A stretch of 64,000 nt of DNA, taken from contig NZ_CP009282.1 of the NCBI RefSeq assembly GCF_000758605.1, forward strand, positions 3,968,001-4,032,000. Direction: 5' to 3'. Source of the DNA: Paenibacillus sp. FSL R5-0912 (lineage in GTDB: Bacteria > Bacillota > Bacilli > Paenibacillales > Paenibacillaceae). Both the position numbers and the translations under genes were made by a program. Shown one piece after another: positions 1 through 9,391 of the stretch. How positions within the stretch are numbered: position 1 is the first letter of the stretch; each line of letters begins with the position of its first letter. The notes beneath the pieces are model-generated. The model saw only the letters and a program-made list of their open reading frames with translations, had not been told where the DNA came from and ran no database searches.

Positions 1-1
1 G

Positions 2-85
2 AACTCGATTGTTCTGCGCAGGACGATGGAGCATCTCTCGGATGAGACCCTGGATCTAATTATCCGTAATCTCGACAGCTGCTAG
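2..85 (+). CDS. C-terminal end of an unidentified protein (partial)
   Basis: The frame is open from the window edge and ends at TAG 83-85, giving 27 residues (ending in ...LIIRNLDSC). Too little remains to name a family. The coding call rests only on the open frame and on the position ahead of a clean intergenic region. Confidence 0.4.
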   Translation, partial: NSIVLRRTMEHLSDETLDLIIRNLDSC

Positions 86-155
86 GGAATAAAATTGCTA
101 ACAAGCCCAAACCTTAATCCTTTAAAGATAGCAAGTTATCTGCTTCGTCCCTATA

Positions 156-1067
156 TTAAGCTGAAGAGCTAACATTTTGGCTTAAGAGCTTCAATAAATC
201 GTTCCTCAGCTGCACAATTTCCCTGTTTGCACTATCCGCGTAATCCGGAAGCAGCATATCCTTCACCATCTTACTCCGCAGCCATAGCATAAAGAAAAAA
301 TCTAATATCAGGTTTGGGCATAAAAGCACAAATTTAAATACAGATGGATGAATAGCAACACCAGCTTTTTGGATGGCCCTTAAATACGTTTTTAAGGTGA
401 CTGTTATTTGGTGTGCCGTTTGTCTGGTTCTGATTGTTTGTTCGTCAATGATCTTATGGTCAGAGTGTAAAACACTAAGCAGTGCAATGTCCGATACGGA
501 ATGTGTAATTAGATAAGCTCTCATATCCTTATTGATTGCGTAGGGAAGCTTTGCTGCTTTAAATAATTGTGCGAGGTTTTCTACACGTTCTGTCACTGCA
601 CCGTGTATTTCGCCAAACATAGTAGCTATCAGAATCTTTGGCGGGAACCGGGCATACAAAATCCCCTCTTTAATCTGTCCGCCAGCCCCGGGAAAAGCCG
701 GTAAAAGTCTGTCTCCCACAATATCCAGCCACGAAGCAAATCCAATCGAATTATTAGTCATGGTAACAATATTTTTGCTTTGATTGTCTTTGAGTGCCAG
801 CAACGCGGATTCGGCTTGATCGTAACGAACGGTTACCAAAATAAAATCATATACATCATCATTCTCAAGCATATCGATGACTTTTACCTGTACCGCTTTA
901 ACAGCACCTTTCTCATTATATTGCAGGCCTTTCTCTTTCAAGGCTATAAACCGGCTAGAACGCGCAAACAGAGTAACATCCACCCCTGCTTCCAAGAATT
1001 TGATTGCATACGCGCTCCCTATAACACCTGCACCAAAAATCAAAATTCTATTTTGTTTTACTGGCAT
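156..1067 (-). CDS. Ketopantoate reductase (ApbA/PanE) family oxidoreductase
   Basis: A 303-residue protein with an N-terminal Rossmann motif (GAGVIGSAYA, residues about 12-21) followed by a conserved FARSSR segment typical of ApbA/PanE-type NADP-dependent 2-dehydropantoate 2-reductases. The C-terminal half is alpha-helical but diverges from true PanE, including a hydrophobic stretch near residues 255-265, so pantothenate synthesis is not assured. The start is supported by a GGGGGA ribosome binding site just upstream on the minus strand. It is divergently transcribed from a TetR regulator at 1215, which may control it. Family assignment is good; substrate is unknown. Confidence 0.8.
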   Translation of the reverse strand: MPVKQNRILIFGAGVIGSAYAIKFLEAGVDVTLFARSSRFIALKEKGLQYNEKGAVKAVQVKVIDMLENDDVYDFILVTVRYDQAESALLALKDNQSKNIVTMTNNSIGFASWLDIVGDRLLPAFPGAGGQIKEGILYARFPPKILIATMFGEIHGAVTERVENLAQLFKAAKLPYAINKDMRAYLITHSVSDIALLSVLHSDHKIIDEQTIRTRQTAHQITVTLKTYLRAIQKAGVAIHPSVFKFVLLCPNLILDFFFMLWLRSKMVKDMLLPDYADSANREIVQLRNDLLKLLSQNVSSSA

Positions 1068-1099
1068 AATAATCCCCCTATTTTTTTAACATTCCGGTA

Positions 1100-1127
1100 T
1101 TGACTATCCAACAACGTGTTGTATGAT
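1100..1127 (+). promoter_or_regulatory. Promoter of the TetR gene with a palindrome in its spacer
   Basis: TTGACT (1100-1105) and TATGAT (1122-1127) are separated by 16 bp. The spacer holds the inverted repeat CAACA-ACG-TGTTG (1109-1121). A palindrome between -35 and -10, ahead of a TetR-type gene, fits autorepression. The region is shared with the divergent reductase gene. Confidence 0.5.
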
Positions 1128-1214
1128 GTGATCATAAATCTTTAGTCTTCCCTCATCAACCATCAGTATTTCAGGATGTGTCGGATGATAATCTTGTCTG
1201 CAAAGGAGTATGGA

Positions 1215-1763
1215 ATGAAAAAACAGCCCGAAATCACGGAAAAAACGAGACAAAATTTCATAGATGTTTTTTGTGAGCTGTATAGCCAAAAGCCGATTGA
1301 AAAAATCTCGGTGCAAGAGATTGCGAAGAAGTCAGGATATAACCGCAGCACCTTTTATCAATACTTCACTGATATTTACGAATTGTTGGACTCTGTTGAG
1401 AATGATTTGTTGAATTACATCAAAGAAGAGTTGGCGAATAAAAAGCTGGCTGCCTATACTGTTCAGGATGCGCTTCATTGTCTGGAAAACCAGGAATATC
1501 TCTCGGTCCTCAAGGCCCTCCTTGGTGATTATGGCAGTATTCGTTTTATTGAACGCTTGAAAAGAGAAATGATCCTGGATAGATTGGAATTAAACGTTCC
1601 GCACAACGATTCCTTAAAGCCATACCTGATTGAGTTTCAGATCTCAACCTCACTTTCTCTGCTTCGACTATGGCTTCAGCGGGAAAAGGATTTACCGCCT
1701 GAAGAATTCCACAGGTTAGTGGACAACCTATATACAGCGGGGGTAACGGCCTATTCGAATTAA
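1215..1763 (+). CDS. TetR/AcrR family transcriptional regulator
   Basis: A 182-residue protein. The N-terminal helix-turn-helix is clear (KISVQEIAKKSGYNRSTFYQ, about residues 31-50), followed by the usual FTDIYELLDSVE continuation and an all-helical ligand-binding region. The start at 1215 is preferred over the upstream ATG at 1176 because AAAGGAG (1202-1208) lies 6 nt ahead of it. It is divergent from the PanE-family reductase and preceded by its own palindrome-bearing promoter, so it probably represses itself and perhaps the neighbour. The ligand cannot be inferred. Confidence 0.85.
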   Translation: MKKQPEITEKTRQNFIDVFCELYSQKPIEKISVQEIAKKSGYNRSTFYQYFTDIYELLDSVENDLLNYIKEELANKKLAAYTVQDALHCLENQEYLSVLKALLGDYGSIRFIERLKREMILDRLELNVPHNDSLKPYLIEFQISTSLSLLRLWLQREKDLPPEEFHRLVDNLYTAGVTAYSN

Positions 1764-1824
1764 TGGCTCTGCTCAGGCCACTTGGACAGCAAGCAGAGTG
1801 GCTCCAGGCACTATTGAATGTAAA

Positions 1825-1886
1825 AAGAAACCTCTCCTTTGAAATGGTTGTGTGGAAACTCCATTTGACTAAAAGAGAGGTTTCTT
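1825..1886. terminator. Bidirectional terminator between convergent genes
   Basis: A 12-bp perfect stem, AAGAAACCTCTC (1825-1836) with GAGAGGTTTCTT (1875-1886). The 38-nt loop holds a smaller AAATGG/CCATTT hairpin. It lies between the convergent TetR and GH9 genes. Confidence 0.65.
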
Positions 1887-1992
1887 AATTTGTTTTTTAA
1901 GATTGTTGATACAATTCCCGCTTAAACAGAGGTCCGTTCGCGCAGCGTCCACTCAAGTACACACGATGATTCTACGCCAAAAAAAGGGATTA

Positions 1993-4900
1993 TTAGCTAC
2001 CCCAACTAACCTCAGGGCCACTCTGAACCTCTGTACTTATAGCATCGGTAAAAGTATCAGTAGTGTGGAAGTAGTAGGAATGCTGGCCGGGAGGCAGCTT
2101 GGTCGTGTATTGATAGACTCTGCCGTCAACATAGCTAGTGTCACCCGGATTAGCAGGCTGCATGGTCCGGACAACGCCGTCCAAGACCAGCTCCATGGCA
2201 AATGGGGCCTGATTATCCGCATCTGTATAAGTGACTGTGAAAGTATACTCGGTCTGCGGAGTGCCGTCTGTATGATTTACGCCTCCTGAAGTTAACGTTG
2301 GCGCACTCCCGCTGACCTGATTGGTCGCCTTAATTTCATCGATCAGCATTTCTCCGGCAGTGACTGTATTTTGTTTCAACCAAATGGACATCTTCAGTGC
2401 CTTTTTATCAATAGCCGGACTAAGTGCATTCAGATCGAATTGCAGATCGCTCCATTCCGATGGAACCAGTGCCCAGCCTCCGGTCAGATTGTACGTTCTT
2501 TTGCCGTCATTGATTTCAATCCGGGTTCTGAGGTCAGGAGAGGCCGGATTCTTAAGCGTAAGATTCAAATACCGGTAGCCGCTCAGATCGACCACATCAT
2601 TCCACGGCTGGAACTTAGCTGCTGAAGCCACACTTGCCGGAGTTTGGGCGAATTTGCCGGCTGAACGTCCGTCTGCTGTAAGCTTGGTAAACGTTCCCGT
2701 GCCGCCATTCTGATTATACCAGTTGACCCAGGTCGTGTTGGCCGCAGAGCCACCCCAGAAGCCGCCGCCTCCAAAATCATCATATAACAGCGGAGTGGAG
2801 GGGTCCGGCAACGCCGGAGCAACAGTGTAATGAGTCGAGCTGTAGGTGTATCCGCCGGAAGAGTCCTTCGCACGAACATCTACTCTCCGGCTTACGTAGG
2901 GCAAGGATTGGCTCTCATCGATAACCGCAGCGTACACCGCATCGTTTACAGTCGAATATACATTACCGGAAACCGTCATCGGCTGATAAGGCAATCCGGC
3001 TGCCGCATACTCTACCTGGCTCAGACCATCCCCAGCCTCAGCGAAAACAGTTACATTTCCGCGGACCCATTCTCCAATCACCGGAGAGAGTACCGGCAGG
3101 GCGGGCGGCTTCGCCGTGTTGTCCGCACCTGTTCCCGGAGCTGCACTCAGCCCCATTACCGTATATAGGAGTCCTGCCTGAATACTGATGCTGAACTCGT
3201 TATACCGCCACTGATTCGTATCATCCAGATAGAGCGACCGGTCCTCGTACCAGGGGCTTATACTGTTTCGATTCTTAGGATCCTTCATATTCGGTCCGCT
3301 GACCATGGCGCCGGGAAAGATAATTCCGGTATCACCCGCAGTATTGGAATCCTCATTGTAACGGGTATGCGGGAACATCACATGATGGGTGCCGATGCCG
3401 GAGACCCAGCTGATATTCCACGGATTTTCTCCGAACAGCCAATACATACCCTTCACCACCGCCTCCAGTGCTGACGGGTCACCGAATAATTCATAGTACC
3501 GCAGCAGGTCCCCTAAATAAGAAGCATGAGGTTCGTTTACACCGAAGTTTTTGAACTGGTTCAGTACACCATACGGTGTATCATCTGATGTGGAGAGGAA
3601 GAAATCCGCTTGTCCTTTTAACAGACTGTGAATATGAGATTGTGTCGCAGCATCGGCAGCCGGATAGAACTCGGCCATGGACATTGGGCTCATGTCCCAA
3701 TAGTTCGTGGAGGAGATGTCACCCAGGGTTAAGGCGTTGATTGTCGCCGAAGCTGCATTCCTATACTGATTCTCGCCCGTCAGCAAGAACAGCTCCACAT
3801 CAGCGAGCAGCTTGGAATTGGGGATGCCTCCTCTTGTGGAGTATGAACCTATGGGACCGTCAGGATGGGCAACCACATATTCATAAAAGATTACAGCTGC
3901 GCTCTCGCATTGGTCGGCAAAATCCGTGAGTTCTGCAATCTGAGCTGACGCGATATCGCCTTCGTTAATAGCCGTGCGGATCGCGCGAGCTGTAGCAGCA
4001 AGTGTACCCGCTGATTTGGCTGAGCCGCCGACACTTAAATCGGTCAGCTTCCGGTCATCCGCTGTGCCGGATAGGTTATCGGTAGATTTCTCCGGATGAA
4101 CGAAAGAAGCATTGTTCCTGAGATTATACATTTCCCCGCCTAGCTGATCCGCGAACTTGATGAGATATTCGCTGCCGAAGACAGCTTCATCTACCAGGTC
4201 CGGGATGCCATTGCTGTCGTTATCGTACTTCACGCTGTCTTTGTCCGCATAACGCGTATAAGCAAGTGCGATCTCCGCGCCGACCCATTGGTTACCGCCA
4301 TATTTGCCGTAATCACCGGCATCGTACCAGCTGCCTGTCAGATCATAATGGGTCAGGCCGTCCGCAGACTGGGCATCATCCAGGTGACCCGCGGCATGGT
4401 AGAGCTTGGCGGAAGGAGCTACACTGCTGTAACCCTCAGGATAAGCATCACTTGTGGCTACTGAGGCACGCAGAAGACGGTAGAAGGCAGTCATTTCATC
4501 CTTGTATTGATCCCACAGGTTAGGTGTGATTTCAAAAGGATAGGAGTACTGCTGATTACTTCGCACCCTGTAGTTGTTCCCGGAATCTGTGACGGAGGAG
4601 AAGCCGATAGAGTAGACATGCTTATTCCAGTAAAAGCCCTCGTAAGTCATGGTGCCTGAAGACACGACATTTGATCCATCCAAGATTTCATAAGTGGCGT
4701 CTGTGACGGTTGTGGTTGAGATGAGTTTGGCGTTCTTGATATCGTCTGCACTGTAGCCGGCTTGGCTCACTACAATATCAATTACAGAAGAGGAATTGGT
4801 TACGCTCAAATTGTGAATTCCGGTCGTGACTTCATTCGAAGTCGTATCCGTGGTACGGAAATAGTAGGAATGGGCTCCCGCCGGAAGCTTGGTCATGAAC

Positions 4901-5718
4901 CTGTAATCTTTTCCGTCCGTGTAGGTTACATCAGCTTGATCGGTTTCGCGCATAGTATAGGCCGTGTCATCAATGATCACCTGAACAGCATAAGGGGCCT
5001 CGTTATCCGGGTCGGTATAAGTGGCATCGAAGGTAAAATTAGTGTTCTGGTTATAGCTGCCATCTGTATCCGCACTCATCACAGCCGGGCTTAACTGAGG
5101 CGCGGTACCGCCGGAGGCCGTGGTAAACACGATATCATCGATCAGCATTTCCCCGTAAGTCCCGCCGGCTTGTCTAAGCCACACCTCCAGTTTGACTTTC
5201 TCCTTCTGAATCTTGGGCGACAGGGCATCCAGATCAAACTGCAGGCTGGTCCAGGTATCCGTTGCAGATACATAACCGCCGGTAAGATTGTAATTGGTGA
5301 TGCCGTCGCTTATGACAACACGAATGAGTGACTGGGCATAACCTGCATTTTGCAAAGACAGATTCATATACCGGTAGCCTGAGAGGTCAAAGGTCTCGTT
5401 CATCGGCTGAAACTTGGCCCAGGAGGTGGAGGAGCTTGGGGTTTGTGTGAACTTTCCAATTGTGCGGGTGCCTTGGACCATCTTGGTGAAAGTGCCGCTT
5501 CCCCCGTTCTGATTGTACCAGTTCGTCCAATTTTGCTTGAACAGCCCCCCGCCGGCAAAATCATCATACAGAAGAGGGTGGGCGGGTCCCGGTAAGGGGT
5601 TAACCGCTGCTGCGGCATGCCGGGGAGAAAGAGCAACAGTACTTATGATCAACAACAGGCTGAGGCATACCGGCAATAACTTTTTGAGTCTACCGGGGAA
5701 TAGGCTTGATCTGAACAT
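1993..5718 (-). CDS. Secreted modular GH9 endoglucanase, probable xanthanase
   Basis: A 1241-residue secreted enzyme. Domains in order: signal peptide (1-38, ending HAAAA); beta-sandwich binding-like module with a DDFxGGG start (about 48-203); Ig-like domain (205-308); CelD_N-type Ig domain (about 312-398); GH9 (alpha/alpha)6 catalytic domain (about 402-860); Ig-like domain (about 873-966); then a second copy of the first module (about 972-1138) and of its Ig-like partner (about 1139-1241). The GH9 signature DLTGSWYDAGDYGKY (459-473) carries the catalytic aspartates, and YNEFS holds the likely acid Glu841. The family cleaves beta-1,4-glucan. With two PL8 lyases, GH88 and an alpha-mannosidase nearby, attack on a stripped xanthan backbone is inferred. 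The duplicated module may be a xanthan-binding module of the CBM84 type, recalled from Paenibacillus xanthanases and not verified. Start: GAGGAGG ribosome binding site upstream of 5718. Confidence 0.9.
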   Translation of the reverse strand: MFRSSLFPGRLKKLLPVCLSLLLIISTVALSPRHAAAAVNPLPGPAHPLLYDDFAGGGLFKQNWTNWYNQNGGSGTFTKMVQGTRTIGKFTQTPSSSTSWAKFQPMNETFDLSGYRYMNLSLQNAGYAQSLIRVVISDGITNYNLTGGYVSATDTWTSLQFDLDALSPKIQKEKVKLEVWLRQAGGTYGEMLIDDIVFTTASGGTAPQLSPAVMSADTDGSYNQNTNFTFDATYTDPDNEAPYAVQVIIDDTAYTMRETDQADVTYTDGKDYRFMTKLPAGAHSYYFRTTDTTSNEVTTGIHNLSVTNSSSVIDIVVSQAGYSADDIKNAKLISTTTVTDATYEILDGSNVVSSGTMTYEGFYWNKHVYSIGFSSVTDSGNNYRVRSNQQYSYPFEITPNLWDQYKDEMTAFYRLLRASVATSDAYPEGYSSVAPSAKLYHAAGHLDDAQSADGLTHYDLTGSWYDAGDYGKYGGNQWVGAEIALAYTRYADKDSVKYDNDSNGIPDLVDEAVFGSEYLIKFADQLGGEMYNLRNNASFVHPEKSTDNLSGTADDRKLTDLSVGGSAKSAGTLAATARAIRTAINEGDIASAQIAELTDFADQCESAAVIFYEYVVAHPDGPIGSYSTRGGIPNSKLLADVELFLLTGENQYRNAASATINALTLGDISSTNYWDMSPMSMAEFYPAADAATQSHIHSLLKGQADFFLSTSDDTPYGVLNQFKNFGVNEPHASYLGDLLRYYELFGDPSALEAVVKGMYWLFGENPWNISWVSGIGTHHVMFPHTRYNEDSNTAGDTGIIFPGAMVSGPNMKDPKNRNSISPWYEDRSLYLDDTNQWRYNEFSISIQAGLLYTVMGLSAAPGTGADNTAKPPALPVLSPVIGEWVRGNVTVFAEAGDGLSQVEYAAAGLPYQPMTVSGNVYSTVNDAVYAAVIDESQSLPYVSRRVDVRAKDSSGGYTYSSTHYTVAPALPDPSTPLLYDDFGGGGFWGGSAANTTWVNWYNQNGGTGTFTKLTADGRSAGKFAQTPASVASAAKFQPWNDVVDLSGYRYLNLTLKNPASPDLRTRIEINDGKRTYNLTGGWALVPSEWSDLQFDLNALSPAIDKKALKMSIWLKQNTVTAGEMLIDEIKATNQVSGSAPTLTSGGVNHTDGTPQTEYTFTVTYTDADNQAPFAMELVLDGVVRTMQPANPGDTSYVDGRVYQYTTKLPPGQHSYYFHTTDTFTDAISTEVQSGPEVSWGS

Positions 5719-5773
5719 CTGTTTAACCTCCTCATAGTCGGATAATGTGAACCCTAATCTCCTTTCCTCATTT

Positions 5774-5789
5774 ATGTAAACGCTTGCAA
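5774..5789. promoter_or_regulatory. cre site (CcpA catabolite-response element)
   Basis: The 16 bases ATGTAAACGCTTGCAA fit the degenerate consensus WTGNAANCGNWWNCAW at every position. It lies 56 bp ahead of the GH9 start codon in the intergenic region shared with the response regulator, which suits CcpA repression of the secreted glucanase by preferred sugars. Confidence 0.75.
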
Positions 5790-5827
5790 AAAGAGCATAA
5801 AAGAGTTACTATCACTAGTCGATGATG

Positions 5828-5960
5828 AATTACGGGAAATATATGATCTATACTAGGGCTGTAACGGCTTCGAACCTATGAAACAGAGTTCCTTCAAAGC
5901 ATGACGGTCAACAATCCTGATATAGATCACACAAAAGATGAAATAGATCATCTACCGTAA
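5828..5960. promoter_or_regulatory. Candidate response-regulator binding region (TGATCTAT and TTACGG motifs)
   Basis: The octamer TGATCTAT occurs at 5844-5851 and, in the reverse orientation (ATAGATCA), at 5922-5929 and 5943-5950. The last two are direct repeats exactly 21 bp apart, the two-turn spacing common for AraC-type dimers. TTACGG lies beside them at 5830-5835 (as TTACGGGAA) and reversed at 5955-5960. TTACGGGAA recurs at 9412-9420 in front of the transporter operon. Binding by the adjacent AraC-type regulator is inferred. Confidence 0.45.
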
Positions 5961-6000
5961 TTTGCAGCGAGTGTACTGTGATACAAAAGGGGGGAGCATC

Positions 6001-7653
6001 ATGTATAAAATTCTCGTGGTAGACGATGAGCCGAGAGTGAGTGCGGGAATCAAAAATTTCCTGCTCGCTTCGGATATGAACATTACTTATGTAGAAACAG
6101 CTATCAATGGATTTGAAGCGATTGATTATTTGCGCATGGACAGCTTTGATCTGGTGCTTACCGATATACAGATGGGCCGGATGAGCGGTATTGAATTAAT
6201 GGAGAATATCTATATGGAGCAGTGGAATGTCCCGGTGATTGTCATCTCCGCCCATGAGAAGTTTGATTTCGCCAAAAAATCGCTACGGCTGGGGGCAAAG
6301 GATTATCTGGTCAAGCCCGTAGAGCGAACAGAGCTGCTGCGGGTAGTCCGCAAAGCCTTAACCCAGAAAGAGCTTCCAGGGAAGAGCCTTGAGGCGGAAA
6401 GCAGGCCGATACAGGACCATTCAAGGCGTAATGAGTGGCTGATGGAGCTGGTTACGCAGCGGAATCTGACCCGGGAGGATATCGAAGATGTGACCAGTGA
6501 GCTGGGAGAGCTTTTACAAGGACAATTCTTCGGCGTGATCTCCAGCCGCATTGACTATAGCCAGGCCGGCTTCAGCCATCAGAAGGTCACGCTCCATGAC
6601 CGCAAATTATTGAAATATGCGGCGATTAATATTATGAATGAAACCTTAATGGAGTGGAACGGTTTGACCTTCAACGGCTTCGGCCATTCGATCATCAGCA
6701 TCATCCAGTTATCTGCCGAAGAAATGGGCGATCCCCGGGTTAGAGTACACTCGCAGATCCATATGATCGGGCAGATGATCGCTATGAATATGAAGCAGTA
6801 TCTGAATGTGGAGGCAACGATCGGCCTCAGCACTTTAGGCGGAGATGTATTAATGCTCCCCAGGCTGATGGAAGAAGCAGACACTGCGGCGGATTGGACC
6901 AAAGTCCATCCCGGACAAAGAGTCTTCTATTATCACGATATAGCCGTGCAGGATAACCTGAGTATGGTGGTCTGGATGAATAAGGTTAGTGAATTCATGG
7001 AGCAGATGAAATCAGCGGTAGAATCCTCCGGGGATTTGAATCCGCAAAGCATCCTTGGCCAGCTGCCGGTGTCTGAACTGTCGCAGGAAGTCACGAACAG
7101 CTATTGCGGGATGCTGATCTACCGGATTTACGGACTGCTGGTCGAATACGGACAGGGGAACGGGGCTTCCCTCTATGATTTCAACCCGGATAGGGTGTTC
7201 CAGGGACTTAGCGGACAGCAGAAGCTGGAACGGCTGCACCGGTATATTGAAGATTCGGTTGCTTTTTTGCAGCAGCTCTCTAAGGCCAGAGATCAGAACG
7301 TGATCTCGCGGATTACCAGCTACATCCAGAAAAATTACCGTAACCCGGCGCTGAAAATCCAGGATATTTCCGAGGAGGTTCATTTCAGTGCAGCCCATCT
7401 GGGTTATATTTTCAAACGTGATATGAAAACCAACCTTTGGGATTATGTGACGGCACTAAGAATGGAAGAGGCCCGCCGGCTGATGATTACCACGGACAAG
7501 AAACGGTATGAAATCGCTTTTGCGGTAGGGTATGAGTCGCCTGAGCACTTCAGCCGGATGTTCAAGAGAATGCTGGGGCTCACACCGGCAGAATTCCGTA
7601 AGCAAGCCAGAGGAGGGAACCGGACTGAAACCGAAACTGAAGCTGAAGCATAA
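6001..7653 (+). CDS. YesN-type response regulator, receiver plus AraC HTH
   Basis: A 550-residue two-component response regulator. The receiver domain (1-120) has the acidic pair D8/D9, phosphoacceptor D55 (LTDIQMG) and the switch lysine in DYLVKP. A long middle region of no recognised fold follows. The last 100 residues are an AraC-type double helix-turn-helix (IQDISEEVHFSAAHLGYIFK and the YEIAFAVGYESPEHFSRMFK motif). The start at 6001 follows AAAGGGGGGAGC; the upstream in-frame ATG at 5962 has no ribosome binding site. It overlaps and is probably translationally coupled to the sensor kinase. Divergent from the GH9 gene and upstream of the ABC operon, it probably activates the locus on sensing extracellular oligosaccharide. 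Confidence 0.92.
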   Translation: MYKILVVDDEPRVSAGIKNFLLASDMNITYVETAINGFEAIDYLRMDSFDLVLTDIQMGRMSGIELMENIYMEQWNVPVIVISAHEKFDFAKKSLRLGAKDYLVKPVERTELLRVVRKALTQKELPGKSLEAESRPIQDHSRRNEWLMELVTQRNLTREDIEDVTSELGELLQGQFFGVISSRIDYSQAGFSHQKVTLHDRKLLKYAAINIMNETLMEWNGLTFNGFGHSIISIIQLSAEEMGDPRVRVHSQIHMIGQMIAMNMKQYLNVEATIGLSTLGGDVLMLPRLMEEADTAADWTKVHPGQRVFYYHDIAVQDNLSMVVWMNKVSEFMEQMKSAVESSGDLNPQSILGQLPVSELSQEVTNSYCGMLIYRIYGLLVEYGQGNGASLYDFNPDRVFQGLSGQQKLERLHRYIEDSVAFLQQLSKARDQNVISRITSYIQKNYRNPALKIQDISEEVHFSAAHLGYIFKRDMKTNLWDYVTALRMEEARRLMITTDKKRYEIAFAVGYESPEHFSRMFKRMLGLTPAEFRKQARGGNRTETETEAEA

Positions 7654-9373
7654 AGTCACCCTGGCATTCCTCGTATTGATTGTTTTGCCTTTTATAGTCG
7701 TGGGCTGGATTTCAGCTTACGTGGCTGTAGACACCATCAAGGAAGAAGTAGGCAGTACTACACTACAGCTGGTTAAACAAAATCATGTGACGATCGACAA
7801 AACCATATCCGCGATCAATGACAGGACGATCACACTGCTGGATAATCATTTTTTCAGTAATCCGGCGGGGTACAGCTTCTGGACCGGAATAGACACGCTG
7901 AATGAAATCCAGCAGGCCGATAATATTCTGGAGAGCTGGTCTACCGGGGGCACAGAATATGCAATTTATATGAGAAATATTGAGTCTAGAGATACGCCTT
8001 TTGATCTTTCCCATAAAACAAAGGGATTCAAGTATTTGGATAATGACGCGGGGGGATTGCCTGACACTATCGTAAGCAACATGGATGTCAGCGGAGGCGG
8101 GGCACTGCGCATCACATTATCAGAGACCGGAGAGAAAACAATCTCCTTCATGCGCAGTATTCTAAATCCCCGGAATTATAATGAGGCGATCGGCCTGCTG
8201 GTGGTCAACAAGGTAGAGGTGCTTTTAACCCGGGATATGGTATCTGTTGAGGTCCCTTCTGCTGCTGGAATCTTCTTATTCAACGACAAGGATGAGCAGT
8301 TAATGTCAGCCGGTTCAGGCAGCATTACACTGGCCGAGATTGACAGGAATATCGGACCTGCGGGCCCTTACGGCTTCACCTTCGCTGAAGAAGACGGGGA
8401 AGAATGGCTCTACGCCTATTCGGACAGCTCTAAATTCCACACCAGATTATTGTACAAAATCCCCTTAGCGTCCATCACCGGCAAACAAATCTGGCTGCAA
8501 AATATGCTCGTCATTATCTCTGTCGTTTATTTAGCGTTTGTCCTCACGTTCGTTCTCTATATAGTACGGCTTGTCGTTAAGCCCGTAGTGAAGCTCGTCT
8601 CGGTTATGAAAATTTATGAACCCGGCAAAACGCTGACAGGGTCTGACGAGCCCCTCAGGCATGATGAATTCGGCATTCTGTATGGATCATTTGTGAAAAT
8701 GACCAAAAGGCTGGATTATTCCATTGAAGAAAATTATGTGATGCAGCTGAAACAAAAAGAGTATGAGCTCCTGATGCTCCAATCCCAGATCACCCCCCAT
8801 TATCTGTACAATACCTTGGACTCGATTTACTGGTATGCGCTGGATAGCGGCAATGCAGAGGTTGGTGAAATGGTCCGTGACTTATCCATGCTGCTGCGTA
8901 TCGGGCTAAGCAAAGGCCGGAAAATGATTACAGCCGGGGAGGAGCTGGAGCATGCCCAGGCCTATACACGGCTGCAAGAGAAACGGTACCCTGACACCTT
9001 CGGGGTCTGCTGGCAGATCGATGAAACATTGAAAGGCTATGAAACTCCCAAAGTCATTATCCAGCCTCTGATTGAAAACGCCATTATCCATGGTGTGCGC
9101 GGAATGGATGGGGAAGGCGAGATACGGGTATCTGCTGTTCAAAGTGAAGAAACTCTGCGCTTTATCATTGAGGACAATGGGCATCTGCCGGTAGATTTAG
9201 ATGAGCTCTCTGCCATTATGCAGGAAGAGCATAGTCCGAAGGGATACGGAATCAGAAATGTGCATCAGCGGATCCAGCTCCATTACGGGGAGGCGTATGG
9301 ATTAACCTATGAACGAAGCGGGGAGGGGTGGACCCGGGCAATCATCACCCTGCCTTTGCGCCGGCCCGAATGA
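7625..9373 (+). CDS. YesM-type membrane sensor histidine kinase, probable CTG start
   Basis: About 582 residues. Transmembrane segment 1 (VTLAFLVLIVLPFIVVGWIS) is followed by a roughly 270-residue extracellular sensor region, a second transmembrane segment (NMLVIISVVYLAFVLTFVLY), a HAMP-like linker, the His_kinase H-box (QITPHYLYNTLDSIYWYAL) and a HATPase_c domain (IIQPLIENAIIHGVRG N-box; GYGIRNVHQRI G-box). The frame is open from 7532, but the best translation signal is AGGAGGG (7611-7617), 7 nt before CTG 7625, inside the end of the regulator gene. No ATG or GTG in this frame sits ahead of the first membrane helix with a comparable site. It senses an extracellular ligand and phosphorylates the AraC-type regulator. 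Confidence 0.85.
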   Translation: MKPKLKLKHKVTLAFLVLIVLPFIVVGWISAYVAVDTIKEEVGSTTLQLVKQNHVTIDKTISAINDRTITLLDNHFFSNPAGYSFWTGIDTLNEIQQADNILESWSTGGTEYAIYMRNIESRDTPFDLSHKTKGFKYLDNDAGGLPDTIVSNMDVSGGGALRITLSETGEKTISFMRSILNPRNYNEAIGLLVVNKVEVLLTRDMVSVEVPSAAGIFLFNDKDEQLMSAGSGSITLAEIDRNIGPAGPYGFTFAEEDGEEWLYAYSDSSKFHTRLLYKIPLASITGKQIWLQNMLVIISVVYLAFVLTFVLYIVRLVVKPVVKLVSVMKIYEPGKTLTGSDEPLRHDEFGILYGSFVKMTKRLDYSIEENYVMQLKQKEYELLMLQSQITPHYLYNTLDSIYWYALDSGNAEVGEMVRDLSMLLRIGLSKGRKMITAGEELEHAQAYTRLQEKRYPDTFGVCWQIDETLKGYETPKVIIQPLIENAIIHGVRGMDGEGEIRVSAVQSEETLRFIIEDNGHLPVDLDELSAIMQEEHSPKGYGIRNVHQRIQLHYGEAYGLTYERSGEGWTRAIITLPLRRPE

Positions 9374-9391
9374 GGTACTACCTGGATATGG

